Assembly (NCBI GenBank): GCA_025362115.1 | Contig: JANYIK010000072.1 | Location: 1-46,007, forward strand | Length of the DNA stretch: 46,007 nt | From: Methylophilaceae bacterium | GTDB taxonomy: Bacteria; Pseudomonadota; Gammaproteobacteria; Burkholderiales; Methylophilaceae | Reading direction: 5' to 3' | Part shown: piece after piece, positions 1-7,806 of the stretch | Numbering within the stretch: position 1 is the first letter of the stretch | Layout: each line of letters opens with the position of its first letter | Notes under the pieces: model-generated | Seen by the model: the letters and a program-made list of their open reading frames with translations, nothing else | Databases searched by the model: none | Told to the model about the DNA's origin: nothing | Translations under genes and position numbers: made by a program

Positions 1-82
1 TAATCTCCACAACAATCTCACCCTCAGCCAATAACTGCAAGGCTTGTGGGAATGTACGAACAAAGAGCTGTCGCAAGCAAGC
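1..82 (-). pseudogene. Truncated second copy of a DUF5615 PIN-like toxin (3' end only)
   Basis: Bases 1-77 match 161-237, the 3' end of the intact toxin, at 71 of 77 positions. On the minus strand the segment reads in frame as the last ~25 residues of the toxin (LRQLFVRTFPQAL... to EGEIVVEI). Of the five changed codons four are synonymous and one is Thr to Ala. The homology stops abruptly at about 78, next to the inverted repeat at 83-141, and the stop codon lies beyond the left edge of the window. I read this as the remnant of a duplicated or neighbouring toxin gene whose 5' part was lost. More of it, or another antitoxin, may lie to the left. Confidence 0.7.
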
Positions 83-141
83 GTAGGGTGCGTCCTACGC
101 ACCATCTCATCCCTAATAACGGTGCGGATGCCGCACCCTAC
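83..141. repeat. REP/MITE-like inverted repeat
   Basis: The left arm GTAGGGTGCG (83-92) is the exact reverse complement of CGCACCCTAC (132-141). Inner sequences GGTGCGT and GGTGCGG type words add further imperfect pairing. The element is about 59 bp, non-coding, and sits exactly where homology between the toxin remnant and the intact toxin ends. GTAGGGTGCG-type palindromes are common interspersed repeats in proteobacterial genomes; the assignment here rests on the symmetry alone. Confidence 0.6.
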
Positions 142-152
142 AACCACACACC

Positions 153-488
153 CTAACCGCTAATCTCCACAACAATCTCACCCTCGGTCAATAGTTGTAA
201 GGCTTGTGGGAATGTACGAACAAATAGCTGTCGCAAGTGCGTGTTGGTCAAGTTGCCGCACGTCAGCCATAAAACCTGGGGTGGCGCTCCCATGCGTTGC
301 ACGAGCTCTACAAAATCACGGTCTTTAGTCACAATCACAACGCCAGGTTGCTTTGCGGCTTGAAAAATCTCGATATCCGCAGCCTCTCTCAATCCCAAAT
401 CACGTAAGGCTTGCGCCTCAACCGAGAATTGTTGTGCCATCCACGCCGCCAAAGAAGGCGGCAGCTGGGCATCGAGCCAGAATTTCAT
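153..488 (-). CDS. DUF5615 PIN-like toxin
   Basis: This 111-residue protein has the compact PIN-like layout of DUF5615 proteins, which are usually the toxin half of DUF433-linked type II modules. An N-terminal beta strand carries an early acid (KFWLDAQLP, Asp6), and the motif VTKDRDF near residue 55 supplies the second acidic cluster expected of a metal-dependent nuclease. Its ATG overlaps the upstream antitoxin stop as ATGA (485-488), so the two are translationally coupled. Nuclease activity is inferred from family; the target RNA is unknown. A degenerate second copy of its 3' end lies at 1-77. Confidence 0.85.
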   Translation of the reverse strand: MKFWLDAQLPPSLAAWMAQQFSVEAQALRDLGLREAADIEIFQAAKQPGVVIVTKDRDFVELVQRMGAPPQVLWLTCGNLTNTHLRQLFVRTFPQALQLLTEGEIVVEISG

Positions 489-697
489 GCTGCAAGTCGA
501 GGATGGTCAATGTAACGGGCGGCGTAGGTCAAACAGGCGTGAATATCTTCAAGCTGCAAATCGGGGAAGTCTGCAAGAATTTCTTCCGTGGAAACACCCA
601 CCGCCAGCATATCCAGTATGTCGGAAACGCGTATCCTCATGCCACGTATGCATGGCCTGCCGCCGCATTTTCCTGCCTCGTAAGTAATTCGTTCCAT
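485..697 (-). CDS. DUF433 antitoxin
   Basis: A 70-residue protein of the DUF433 family, a small winged-helix-like domain that acts as antitoxin to DUF5615 or other PIN-like toxins. Diagnostic segments are CGGRPCIRGMRI near the N terminus and VSTEEILADFPDL in the middle, typical of this family. The ATG at 697 was chosen over the longer reading frame (727) because GGAGGAAG lies about 5 nt upstream of it. The stop overlaps the toxin start by 4 nt. It probably binds its own promoter as autoregulator, which is inferred from family behaviour; no operator was identified. Confidence 0.85.
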   Translation of the reverse strand: MERITYEAGKCGGRPCIRGMRIRVSDILDMLAVGVSTEEILADFPDLQLEDIHACLTYAARYIDHPRLAA

Positions 698-743
698 AGC
701 GTCTTCCTCCACAATTTTGCCCATCATACAATAAAAAACGACA

Positions 744-1466
744 TTACTTCTCCAGCACCGCCTTCAATATTCCCCGCAGAATATTCACCTCTTCCTGCTG
801 CAATCCAGCCCGCGTAAACAGCCTGCGTAACCGCGACATCAGGCGTTTGGGTTCTGCCGGGTTCAAATAGCCTACCTCGATCAACGCCTGCTCCAGATGC
901 CCGTAAAAACCCTCGATCTCGTCATGCGTGGCGGGTTTGATGCGTTTGTAAGGGTTCTTGGGTTCAGCGATTGTCGGTGCGCCGTACAAGGCCATGCGAC
1001 ACTCATAGGCCATAATCTGCACGGCAGAAGCGAGATTCAGCGACGAGTATTCAGGATTGGCGGGAATGTGCGCCAGATACTGGCATCGAATGAGTTCTTC
1101 GTTCGACATGCCGCTGGTCTCGTTGCCGAACACAAAAGCTACTTGTTGCTCGACCGCCGCCGCCATCGCCGCCGCCTCGCGCGGCGAACCAGCCTCATGC
1201 GACAACTCGCGCCGTCTTGCAGTCAGGCCAATGACAACGCTGCAACCCACCAAGGCTTGTTCCAGCGAATCGCATATTTGTGAGGCTTCGAGGATGTCGG
1301 TCGCCCCGGCGGACATCATGTCGGCTTCCATGTGTGGGAATTTCAGCGGATTGACCAGCCGCAGGTCAGTCAACCCCATGGTCTTCATAGCACGCGCTGC
1401 CGAGCCTATATTGCCGGGATGGCTGGTTTGGCAGAGGACGATGCGAATCTGGTCTAGTTTGTTCAA
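744..1466 (-). CDS. trmJ: tRNA (cytidine/uridine-2'-O-)-methyltransferase TrmJ
   Basis: A SPOUT-class methyltransferase that 2'-O-methylates position 32 of the tRNA anticodon loop. The N terminus IRIVLCQTSHPGNIGSAAR and the knot-forming motifs GNETSGMSNEEL and SSLNLASAVQIMAYE match the TrmJ/TrmH fold and S-adenosylmethionine pocket. The start is uncertain. A TTG at 1466 gives about 240 residues and places the catalytic domain 4 residues in, as in E. coli TrmJ. An ATG at 1538 would overlap the divergent suhB start and add residues with no family counterpart. The trmJ/suhB divergent pair is common in betaproteobacteria. Confidence 0.88.
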   Translation of the reverse strand: MNKLDQIRIVLCQTSHPGNIGSAARAMKTMGLTDLRLVNPLKFPHMEADMMSAGATDILEASQICDSLEQALVGCSVVIGLTARRRELSHEAGSPREAAAMAAAVEQQVAFVFGNETSGMSNEELIRCQYLAHIPANPEYSSLNLASAVQIMAYECRMALYGAPTIAEPKNPYKRIKPATHDEIEGFYGHLEQALIEVGYLNPAEPKRLMSRLRRLFTRAGLQQEEVNILRGILKAVLEK

Positions 1467-1527
1467 AGCAGGAAAAGGGTTCCTAGGGTAGAATACGCCC
1501 CATTTTACAGCCTTAAAATACAAAACT

Positions 1528-2334
1528 ATGCATCCCATGCTTAACACGGCGATCAAAGCCGCCCGCAGCGCTGGTTCCATTATCAACCGTGGCGCACAGA
1601 ACCTAGATGTGCTGAATGTGCAACAAAAGACCATCAACGACTATGTGAGCGAGGTGGATCATGCCGCCGAAGCTGCCATCATCCAAACCATACTCGCCGC
1701 CTACCCCAACCATTCCATACTGGGCGAGGAATCCGGCGCACAGGGCGACAACGCGGAATATCTGTGGGTGATAGACCCGCTGGATGGCACCACCAACTTC
1801 CTGCATGGGTTTCCGCAATACGCGGTCTCTATCGGGCTAATGCATCGCGGCGTGCTGGATCAAGCCGTGGTGTACGACCCGGCACGCAATGACCTTTTCA
1901 CCGCCAGCAAAGGGCGTGGCGCGTATCTGAACGACAAACGCATCCGTGTCAGCAAGCGTACCAGATTGCAGGAATGCATTATAGGCACGGGGTTCCCGTT
2001 CCGCGATTTCTCGAATCTTGATACCTATCTCGCCATGTTTAAGGGCATGGCACTGACTACTTCCGGCATCCGCCGCCCCGGTGCTGCCGCACTGGACTTG
2101 GCTTATGTCGCCGCTGGCTACTACGATGGTTTCTGGGAGATCGGTCTCTCCAAGTGGGATGTCGCCGCTGGAGCGCTACTGATTACCGAAGCCGGTGGGC
2201 TGATAGGGGATTTTGAAGGCAATGAAAGCTGGTTCGAGACCGGTAACATTGTCGGCGGCAACCCCAAGATTTTTGGCCAGATGTTGAAGGTACTGGCACC
2301 GCATTTGACGGATACTTTGAAAACGCTGCGCTAA
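1528..2334 (+). CDS. suhB: Inositol-1-monophosphatase family protein SuhB
   Basis: A 268-residue, Mg-dependent phosphatase of the inositol monophosphatase family, the same length as E. coli SuhB (267). Metal-binding motifs are visible in order: GEESG, then WVIDPLDGTTNF near residue 80, and the C-terminal KWDVAAGALLITEAGG. In enterobacteria SuhB also joins the rRNA transcription antitermination complex; whether this one does cannot be told from sequence. It is transcribed divergently from trmJ, and the intergenic stretch contains an AT-rich TAGAATAC that could be a -10 element. Confidence 0.92.
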   Translation: MHPMLNTAIKAARSAGSIINRGAQNLDVLNVQQKTINDYVSEVDHAAEAAIIQTILAAYPNHSILGEESGAQGDNAEYLWVIDPLDGTTNFLHGFPQYAVSIGLMHRGVLDQAVVYDPARNDLFTASKGRGAYLNDKRIRVSKRTRLQECIIGTGFPFRDFSNLDTYLAMFKGMALTTSGIRRPGAAALDLAYVAAGYYDGFWEIGLSKWDVAAGALLITEAGGLIGDFEGNESWFETGNIVGGNPKIFGQMLKVLAPHLTDTLKTLR

Positions 2335-2369
2335 AGCTTAAACTGAGCGCCTGAAGATGGGGGTTAACT

Positions 2370-2561
2370 ATGGATCAAGTCGCTACGCAAAAAAGTCAGG
2401 CCGAACAGCTTTTGCATCGTTTGCCTGAAGAGAGCACCTTGGAGGATATCCAATATCATCTCTACGTGCTGGAAAAAATCAGACAAGGACAAGCGGATAT
2501 TGCAGCGGGCAAGTCTTTTTCGCATGACGAAGCTACCCAACGACTGAGTAAATGGCTGTAA
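2370..2561 (+). CDS. RelB/ParD-like antitoxin
   Basis: A 63-residue protein, mostly helical, ending in SFSHDEATQRLSKWL. This C-terminal pattern (small linker, SHDEA, then a helix ending in WL) is typical of antitoxins paired with RelE/ParE toxins. Its stop codon overlaps the start of the toxin reading frame as ATGGCTGTAA (2552-2561), the usual arrangement of such modules. The toxin partner is interrupted by a nonsense codon, so this antitoxin may persist without a functional toxin. The exact antitoxin family is not certain. Confidence 0.75.
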   Translation: MDQVATQKSQAEQLLHRLPEESTLEDIQYHLYVLEKIRQGQADIAAGKSFSHDEATQRLSKWL

Positions 2562-2845
2562 CGGTTATTTGATCGAAAGAAGCGCTTGACGACATTGACG
2601 CAATTGCCGAGTTTATTAACCGCGATTCGAATTTTTATGCTCGCGCTGTGGTTGAAAAAGTCATGGCGACTGCGGTTTCTATCAGTACATTTCCCAAAAT
2701 TGGACGCATCGTCCCTGAATCAAACAATGGCAACATCCGCGAAAGATTTGTGTATAGCTATCGCGTGATTTACGAAATCAGAAACTCTCACATTGAGATT
2801 CTCGCCATCATCCACGGCAAGCGCCTGCTAGAACCTAACCCCTAG
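2552..2845 (+). pseudogene. RelE/ParE-family toxin with in-frame TGA at codon 7
   Basis: Reading from ATG 2552 the frame gives MAVTVI, then TGA at 2570-2572, then SKEALDDIDAIAEFINRDSN and on to a normal ParE/RelE body (FPKIGRIVPE, YRVIYEI, IEILAIIHGKR) ending at 2845. In this family the residue at the stop is a conserved Trp (VxW-s-xA), so a single TGG to TGA change explains it. The rest of the frame is intact and 97 codons long, the usual length. No good start codon lies between the TGA and the first helix. It is most likely an inactivated toxin of recent origin. The 3' end overlaps mutM by 4 nt. Confidence 0.85.
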
Positions 2846-3654
2846 CGCTGGCACTGGGGGCAATAAAACGTGGAGCGCTGTCCCTGTTTCAAACTTTTAA
2901 TCGCGCCACCACACACCTTGCACGGCTCGCCAGTACGTCCATAGACAAAATATTCCTGCTGGAAATACCCCGGATTGCCGTCAGCACCGAAAAAATCGCG
3001 CAAACTACTGCCACCGGCTTCTATGGCGGCAGTCAGGGTAATTTTAATTTCTTCTGCCAATTTTTGATAACGTACACGGCTCACTTTGTTAGCTGGAATT
3101 TTAGGGCTGATACCAGCGCGAAATAAGGATTCGCTGGCGTAGATATTGCCCACGCCCACGACTAAATGGCTATCCATGATGACGATTTTGATGGCAGCGC
3201 TGCGGCTGCGGGTATGGACAAAGAGATAATCACCGTCAAAGCTTGATTCCAAGGGTTCTACGCCTAGACTTTGTAGCAGCTTGTGCTGCATCACATCGTC
3301 CTCCAACCACAGCACCGCACCAAAGCGTCGCGGGTCGCGCAAACGCATCACGCTGCCGTTTTCAAACAACACATCCAGATGGTCGTGCTTGGCGGGGGAC
3401 TCAAATTGAGGGAGTAGCGACAAGCGGCCGGACATGCCCAGATGCAGCATCAGTGTGCCGCGTTCACAGCGCACCAGAATGTATTTGGCGCGACGGGTAA
3501 GTTCTATAAAACGCTGCCCCGTAAGCAAATCGGGAAGGTTGACTGGAATCGGCCAACGTAGACCATGATTGCGGACGGTTACTGAACTGACACGCTGATT
3601 AAGTAAGGGCAACAGCCCGCGCCGCGTAGTTTCAACTTCGGGCAGTTCAGGCAT
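2842..3654 (-). CDS. mutM: Formamidopyrimidine-DNA glycosylase (Fpg/MutM)
   Basis: A bifunctional DNA glycosylase/AP lyase that removes 8-oxoguanine and ring-opened purines. The 270-residue length matches the family. After removal of Met the N-terminal catalytic proline begins PELPEVETTRRGL, and the beta-hairpin lysine lies in RRAKYILV near residue 57. The C-terminal zinc finger is complete: CKVC, 16 residues, CPQC. The start is unambiguous because the mature protein must begin with Pro2. It stands alone between the toxin remnant and the ABC operon. Confidence 0.96.
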   Translation of the reverse strand: MPELPEVETTRRGLLPLLNQRVSSVTVRNHGLRWPIPVNLPDLLTGQRFIELTRRAKYILVRCERGTLMLHLGMSGRLSLLPQFESPAKHDHLDVLFENGSVMRLRDPRRFGAVLWLEDDVMQHKLLQSLGVEPLESSFDGDYLFVHTRSRSAAIKIVIMDSHLVVGVGNIYASESLFRAGISPKIPANKVSRVRYQKLAEEIKITLTAAIEAGGSSLRDFFGADGNPGYFQQEYFVYGRTGEPCKVCGGAIKSLKQGQRSTFYCPQCQR

Positions 3655-3670
3655 GGCTTTCTACCGACAC

Positions 3671-4558
3671 TTACTCGGTTTTGAAGCCTGCCGGAGGATT
3701 GAGAATGGTGAACCCAACGTCTTGCTGGAAGTGATATTGTTTTTGCTCGTCTTCACGCACCAACAGCAGTTCTGGAGATTCTTGCATCTTCACCAGTTTG
3801 ATCACTTTGCCACCCTTGAGCTTGACCAGCACAAAAGGGTTGGGCTGACGACTAGGCATGTATGGCTCTACCGAATCGGCGCGTAATTCTGCCCAGTTGA
3901 CAAACCAGTCGTTCAATTCGGCTTGATTTGGACTAGGTTTGTATTTGCTGGCAGCGCTGACTTTCCACTTGCCGTCGTCGGTTTTGTCTACATTGAGATT
4001 CGTTCCTTCCCATTGTTCCAAAGCACTAAAGTCAAAGCCGGCAATCACTTCATCCTTAGCCAATGGATGCTTGTCCATGAACTCCAAGGGCTGCACCGTG
4101 GCACTTTCACCATACTTGGAATCAAGGGTATAAACTTGATTTTCATGTGCAACAAACTGTAGGCCACCAACAGGGTTGAACATGCCGAAGGAGAAAGCTT
4201 TGTCATCTGCCTTCACTACCATTTTCGGGTTATCCAGCCCGAATTGTGCAGCATTGGTGAGTGGCTGTTTTTCAGCGCTGGTGGCCAGCACCACAGAAAG
4301 TACACGACCAACAGACAATTCATCGGCGCGACCTTGGTAAGGTTCTACCATCATCCAGCGGCCATTTATTTTCTCGAACACCAACGCTTTTTTGGCAGGG
4401 ACTTCGATACGCAGGTGGGTGACGCTTCCCACGTCAAAGCTGGCGACATTGTAGTTTTGTTCTTGCTTCACCACCTCCGCCGGACGCTGGTAGACATAAA
4501 CGCCCAAGCCAGCGACGACGAGTAACAACAACACATTCAATATCCAGCGTGACTTCAT
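3671..4558 (-). CDS. DUF4340 domain-containing membrane-anchored protein
   Basis: A 295-residue protein with one N-terminal membrane anchor (WILNVLLLLVVAGLGVYVY, residues ~5-23) and a periplasmic beta-rich body. The repeated small domains (residues ~40-130 and ~190-290) fit DUF4340. Such proteins routinely follow Gld-type ABC transporter genes; the substrate is not known. It is the last gene of a leftward operon, 3 nt after the GldG-like gene, so it is almost certainly a subunit or accessory of that transporter. No catalytic motif is visible. Confidence 0.82.
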   Translation of the reverse strand: MKSRWILNVLLLLVVAGLGVYVYQRPAEVVKQEQNYNVASFDVGSVTHLRIEVPAKKALVFEKINGRWMMVEPYQGRADELSVGRVLSVVLATSAEKQPLTNAAQFGLDNPKMVVKADDKAFSFGMFNPVGGLQFVAHENQVYTLDSKYGESATVQPLEFMDKHPLAKDEVIAGFDFSALEQWEGTNLNVDKTDDGKWKVSAASKYKPSPNQAELNDWFVNWAELRADSVEPYMPSRQPNPFVLVKLKGGKVIKLVKMQESPELLLVREDEQKQYHFQQDVGFTILNPPAGFKTE

Positions 4559-4561
4559 AAA

Positions 4562-5938
4562 TTATCTCTTGCGACGCTTCAACCAAATGCTGAGACCCGC
4601 CAAGAGTAAACCCAATGGCAGGATGATTGCGGGAAAGCCGCGTATCACCAGCCAGTTGGTAAACGGGCTATTGTCAGGGATCTTCAGGTTGGTGTCCTTG
4701 AGCGGTCTGGGCTGGATGGTGATGAGCTTGTCGTCGCCAGCCAGCCAGTTGATCATGTTCACACCCAGATCAAAATTGCCTCCGCTACTCAAGGCACGGT
4801 TAGAGAGGAAGCCACCGCCGCCCACTACTACTACACGCTGGGTCTTGCCTTTACCCTCTTGAGTATCTGGGAATTTACGCTCCATCGCCACCGCGATGTT
4901 GATGGGGCCGCCTTTGTCCTGCTTATCATTGAACTCAATCTTGCCGTCCAGTTTGCCGGTTTCCAACCAGCCAGTAGCCGCCACGTCTATCAATGGCGTG
5001 ATGTTGAAACCTACCTCGCCAGCGGTGGAATTAATCTCTCTCGCCATGGGGAAAACGGTGCGTAGGTTAAAACGCAGGGTAATAGGATGCTCGGCATAGT
5101 GCGCGGAGAAACCCAGCTTGTAGTCGCCCCCAGCCTGAGCTGCAGCAGGATCAACCACCACGCCCGGGGTAAGCTGCAAGCCTAGTTGGTCAGCTATAGG
5201 TTGTAAGCCGCGGAGTGGTTCTTGCTCCAACAGCCACAACAGATTGCCACCGCGTGCGACGTAAATCTTAATCTTGGCGACTTCACCCTCGGAAACGTCA
5301 ATCTGTGGCCCAGCGATTACCAGCATGGCACCTTGCTTAGGTACACTTGGCTCCAATACCAAATTAGGATTGGAAAGTTTGAAGCCACGACTTTCAAGCT
5401 CCTTACCAAAGTCTCCCAGGTCATATTCTTTCAAGCCTATCAGGCTGCGCTCGCCGTGACCTTCTAAAAACATGACGTTACGCGCTTCCGAGCGCGATAA
5501 ATCTACTAGCACGTTGGCCATATCCTGTTCATTGATAGGCGGCAAGAGATGCTTGCTCTTTTTGTTGTACTCCAGCACAAACTCGCCGTCGGCACGAATG
5601 CCCATATCCTGCGCCTGCTTAGGATTGGCTGCGGGGTTGACGAAAGTGATATGCAAATCTGGCTTGGCGCGCTGGTAACGCGACACGAAATCCACAATGG
5701 CTTTGCGACGGGCTTCATCTGCACCCGCAAACACGGTGAGATTTACTTGGCCTTTCATCTGCTTGAGCACGTTGGTACTGCCTTCGCTCAAAGTGTTGCG
5801 TGCGCTCTGGGTAATGTCTTTCGCCACATGGAACTCGTAACTCAAATAACCGAGCAACCCGACCAGCGCCAAAAATAACACCACAAACATGCTGTTCTGC
5901 ATGAACATTTGAAGCCGTAATTTACTGTTAATTTTCAT
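4562..5938 (-). CDS. GldG-like ABC transporter auxiliary protein
   Basis: A 458-residue protein with one membrane helix at each end (MFVVLFLALVGLLGYLSYEF near residue 16, and a C-terminal helix before WLKRRKR). The periplasmic body between them resembles the GldG/IFT52-like domain (VMFLEGHGERS, LLWLLEQEPLRGLQP). In Bacteroidetes GldG belongs to a gliding/secretion ABC complex with GldA and GldF. In proteobacteria the homologous set is uncharacterised. It sits between the permease and the DUF4340 gene with 12 and 3 nt gaps. Function in this organism is inference only. Confidence 0.82.
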   Translation of the reverse strand: MKINSKLRLQMFMQNSMFVVLFLALVGLLGYLSYEFHVAKDITQSARNTLSEGSTNVLKQMKGQVNLTVFAGADEARRKAIVDFVSRYQRAKPDLHITFVNPAANPKQAQDMGIRADGEFVLEYNKKSKHLLPPINEQDMANVLVDLSRSEARNVMFLEGHGERSLIGLKEYDLGDFGKELESRGFKLSNPNLVLEPSVPKQGAMLVIAGPQIDVSEGEVAKIKIYVARGGNLLWLLEQEPLRGLQPIADQLGLQLTPGVVVDPAAAQAGGDYKLGFSAHYAEHPITLRFNLRTVFPMAREINSTAGEVGFNITPLIDVAATGWLETGKLDGKIEFNDKQDKGGPINIAVAMERKFPDTQEGKGKTQRVVVVGGGGFLSNRALSSGGNFDLGVNMINWLAGDDKLITIQPRPLKDTNLKIPDNSPFTNWLVIRGFPAIILPLGLLLAGLSIWLKRRKR

Positions 5939-5950
5939 GGTTTTAAATAA

Positions 5951-6700
5951 TTATCCGCGCAACCGATCAGCATCCAAACGGCGCACGGTCAAAGTGAGGA
6001 ATGTCAGCACAAACAAAAAGAAATAGGCCAGATCACGAGTGTCAATGATGCCGTGGGAGAATGGCTCAAAATGGCGCATCAGCGAGATTTTGTTGAACAC
6101 ACTGGTAGGATCGCCCGCCAGATAAAAATCCATGGTCAACAGACCGAATAGCACGACGAAAGTGATAATTGCTGCGACGATAGGTTGTTGGGTTGAACCG
6201 GACACAAATATTCCCAAGGCTGAGAAACTGGCTACCAACAGCCACAGCCCCAGCATATTGGCTGCGATGTAGCCGAAATCCACGGTCACCCACAAATTCA
6301 AACTGCTCACCATGACACCAGTCAAAATAATACTAATGGTAAGGAAAGTGACCAAGCCTATAAACTTGCCCAGCACAATTTCAGTAAGTGACAGCGGCGC
6401 ACTGAACAAGAAGGTCAGGGTTTGATTCTTGCGTTCCTCGCTAATCAGGCGCATAGACAATAGCGGCACAGCGAACAACATGACGAAAGAGGCCATGCTG
6501 AACACGTTGTTACCGATGAACTCGGTCGCCCCCAGACGCTCTTCCGGCCGCACCATGCCTGACATAATCTTGTAGTATTTATCCACGCCTTCAAAAAAAC
6601 CAAAATGGGCGAAAACAAGCTGTAACAACGCCAAAATCACCCAGCCCATGGGTGAGGAGAACATACTGCGCAATTCTTTTCCGGCAACGGCGAATATCAT
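5951..6700 (-). CDS. ABC transporter permease, GldF/ABC-2 type
   Basis: A 249-residue integral membrane protein with about six hydrophobic segments, starting MIFAVAGKELRSMFSSPMGWVI. This opening (KEL...SP.gwv) is typical of ABC-2 permeases of the GldF/NosY kind. The cytoplasmic stretch LISEERKNQTLTFLFSAPLS contains the conserved E-R-K coupling region that faces the ATPase. It lies 10 nt from the ATPase gene and 12 nt from the GldG-like gene, forming one complex. The substrate is unknown. Confidence 0.88.
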   Translation of the reverse strand: MIFAVAGKELRSMFSSPMGWVILALLQLVFAHFGFFEGVDKYYKIMSGMVRPEERLGATEFIGNNVFSMASFVMLFAVPLLSMRLISEERKNQTLTFLFSAPLSLTEIVLGKFIGLVTFLTISIILTGVMVSSLNLWVTVDFGYIAANMLGLWLLVASFSALGIFVSGSTQQPIVAAIITFVVLFGLLTMDFYLAGDPTSVFNKISLMRHFEPFSHGIIDTRDLAYFFLFVLTFLTLTVRRLDADRLRG

Positions 6701-6710
6701 GGTTTCTTCC

Positions 6711-7643
6711 TTACTGTGTAGCTTCTTGATAGGTCAGTTGCACGAATACTTCTTCCAGACTGGTTTGGTCTGGCGTGATCTGATGCAAGCCCCATTTTTT
6801 CTTGACGGCCATCTCTACAATACGTTCTGCGGGATTTTCGCCCACCGCGTATTGCACACGCAGCAAACCATCTTGTATTGCAGTCACGCTCACCACCCCG
6901 CTGATTTTCTCGATCTCATTCAAAGCAGGAGCGTTATTCAAGCCCAGCAATAATTTGTTCCCTTGGCGTTGTTGCTTGAGCACGTCTATGCCACCGTTAA
7001 AAACCAGCTGGCCTTTGTGAATAATCTGCACGTGGTCACACACCATTTCCACCTCAGGCAGAATATGCGTGGACAAAATTACACTGTGCTCTCCACCCAA
7101 TTCTTTGATCAGCGCACGGATGTCACGAATCTGTATGGGATCCAAACCCACTGTGGGTTCGTCCAGAATCACCACCATCGGATTATGAATAATGGCTTGG
7201 GCGATGCCCACGCGCTGCTGGTAGCCTTTGGACAAATTATCAATCAGGCGGCCGCTCATCTCGGTTAAACCAGTACGCTGCTTGGCAATTTCTACGGCTT
7301 TTTTGAGGTGCTTGCGTGTGACACCATGCAATCTGCCCGCCAGTGCCAGCATTTCATCTACGGTGAGTTCTTTATAAAGTGGCGGTTGCTCTGGCAAGTA
7401 GCCTATCAATGCCTTGGCTGCTTTTGGATTTTCTATGATGTCTATACCGCAGATGTTGACGCTGCCGGCAGTCGGCGCCAAGTTGCCGGTGAGCATCTTC
7501 ATGGTGGTAGATTTGCCCGCGCCATTGGGGCCGAGAAAACCTAGCACTTCGCCTTGGCTGAGGCTGAAGCTCACGTCGCGCACCACAGTATTATTGCCAT
7601 AGGTGCGAGTCAGCTCGCTGGCTTCGATGGTTACAGTTGTCAT
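6711..7643 (-). CDS. ABC transporter ATP-binding protein, GldA-like
   Basis: The ATPase of the four-gene transporter. Motifs appear in order: Walker A GPNGAGKSTT, Q-loop GYLPEQPPLYKEL, signature LSKGYQQRV, Walker B VVILDEPTVGLDP and H-loop ILSTHILPEVE. A C-terminal extension of about 90 residues (KLLLGLNNAPALNEIEK onward) follows the nucleotide-binding domain, as in GldA and NosF-type ATPases. ATG at 7643 is chosen; a TTG two codons upstream is possible. It is the first gene of the leftward operon, divergent from the TPR-lolB-ispE operon. Confidence 0.9.
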   Translation of the reverse strand: MTTVTIEASELTRTYGNNTVVRDVSFSLSQGEVLGFLGPNGAGKSTTMKMLTGNLAPTAGSVNICGIDIIENPKAAKALIGYLPEQPPLYKELTVDEMLALAGRLHGVTRKHLKKAVEIAKQRTGLTEMSGRLIDNLSKGYQQRVGIAQAIIHNPMVVILDEPTVGLDPIQIRDIRALIKELGGEHSVILSTHILPEVEMVCDHVQIIHKGQLVFNGGIDVLKQQRQGNKLLLGLNNAPALNEIEKISGVVSVTAIQDGLLRVQYAVGENPAERIVEMAVKKKWGLHQITPDQTSLEEVFVQLTYQEATQ

Positions 7644-7693
7644 AATCAATACAGACTAAATCTCAAGTTAAGAGGTGCTAAAAACTGCTGGTC

Positions 7694-7723
7694 TTGTAGC
7701 AAGTTACGCAGGGCGCATATACT
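7694..7723 (+). promoter_or_regulatory. Sigma-70-type promoter of the TPR-lolB-ispE operon
   Basis: TTGTAG (7694-7699) and TATACT (7718-7723) are separated by 18 nt. Both hexamers match the sigma-70 consensus at most positions. Predicted transcription would start near 7730, about 70 nt before the TPR gene start. This is the only convincing promoter in the 160-nt divergent intergenic region on the plus strand. Confidence 0.55.
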
Positions 7724-7737
7724 ATAGGGAACCTCTA

Positions 7738-7806
7738 ATGAAGTCCACCATGAACATTCTGCTCACGCCACGGTCGAAGCTGCACCCTCTTAGGAAATCC
7801 CGATGA
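7738..7806 (+). other. Possible 22-codon leader ORF overlapping the TPR gene start
   Basis: ATG at 7738 opens a 22-codon frame (MKSTMNILLTPRSKLHPLRK...) that ends in TGA at 7804-7806, overlapping the ATG of the TPR gene as ATGA. The ATG lies about 8 nt after the predicted transcription start, so it would be nearly leaderless. Its peptide is basic and matches no family I know. It may be chance, or a leader giving translational coupling. Confidence is low. Confidence 0.25.

Noticed and set aside
353..817. Plus-strand reading frame of 154 codons across the toxin-antitoxin pair
   Set aside because: It lies opposite two well-supported overlapping genes, has no recognisable motif and no ribosome-binding site.
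2586..2768. 60-codon plus-strand frame inside the ParE-like region
   Set aside because: The other frame gives a clear ParE/RelE protein with one stop codon; this frame is its shadow.
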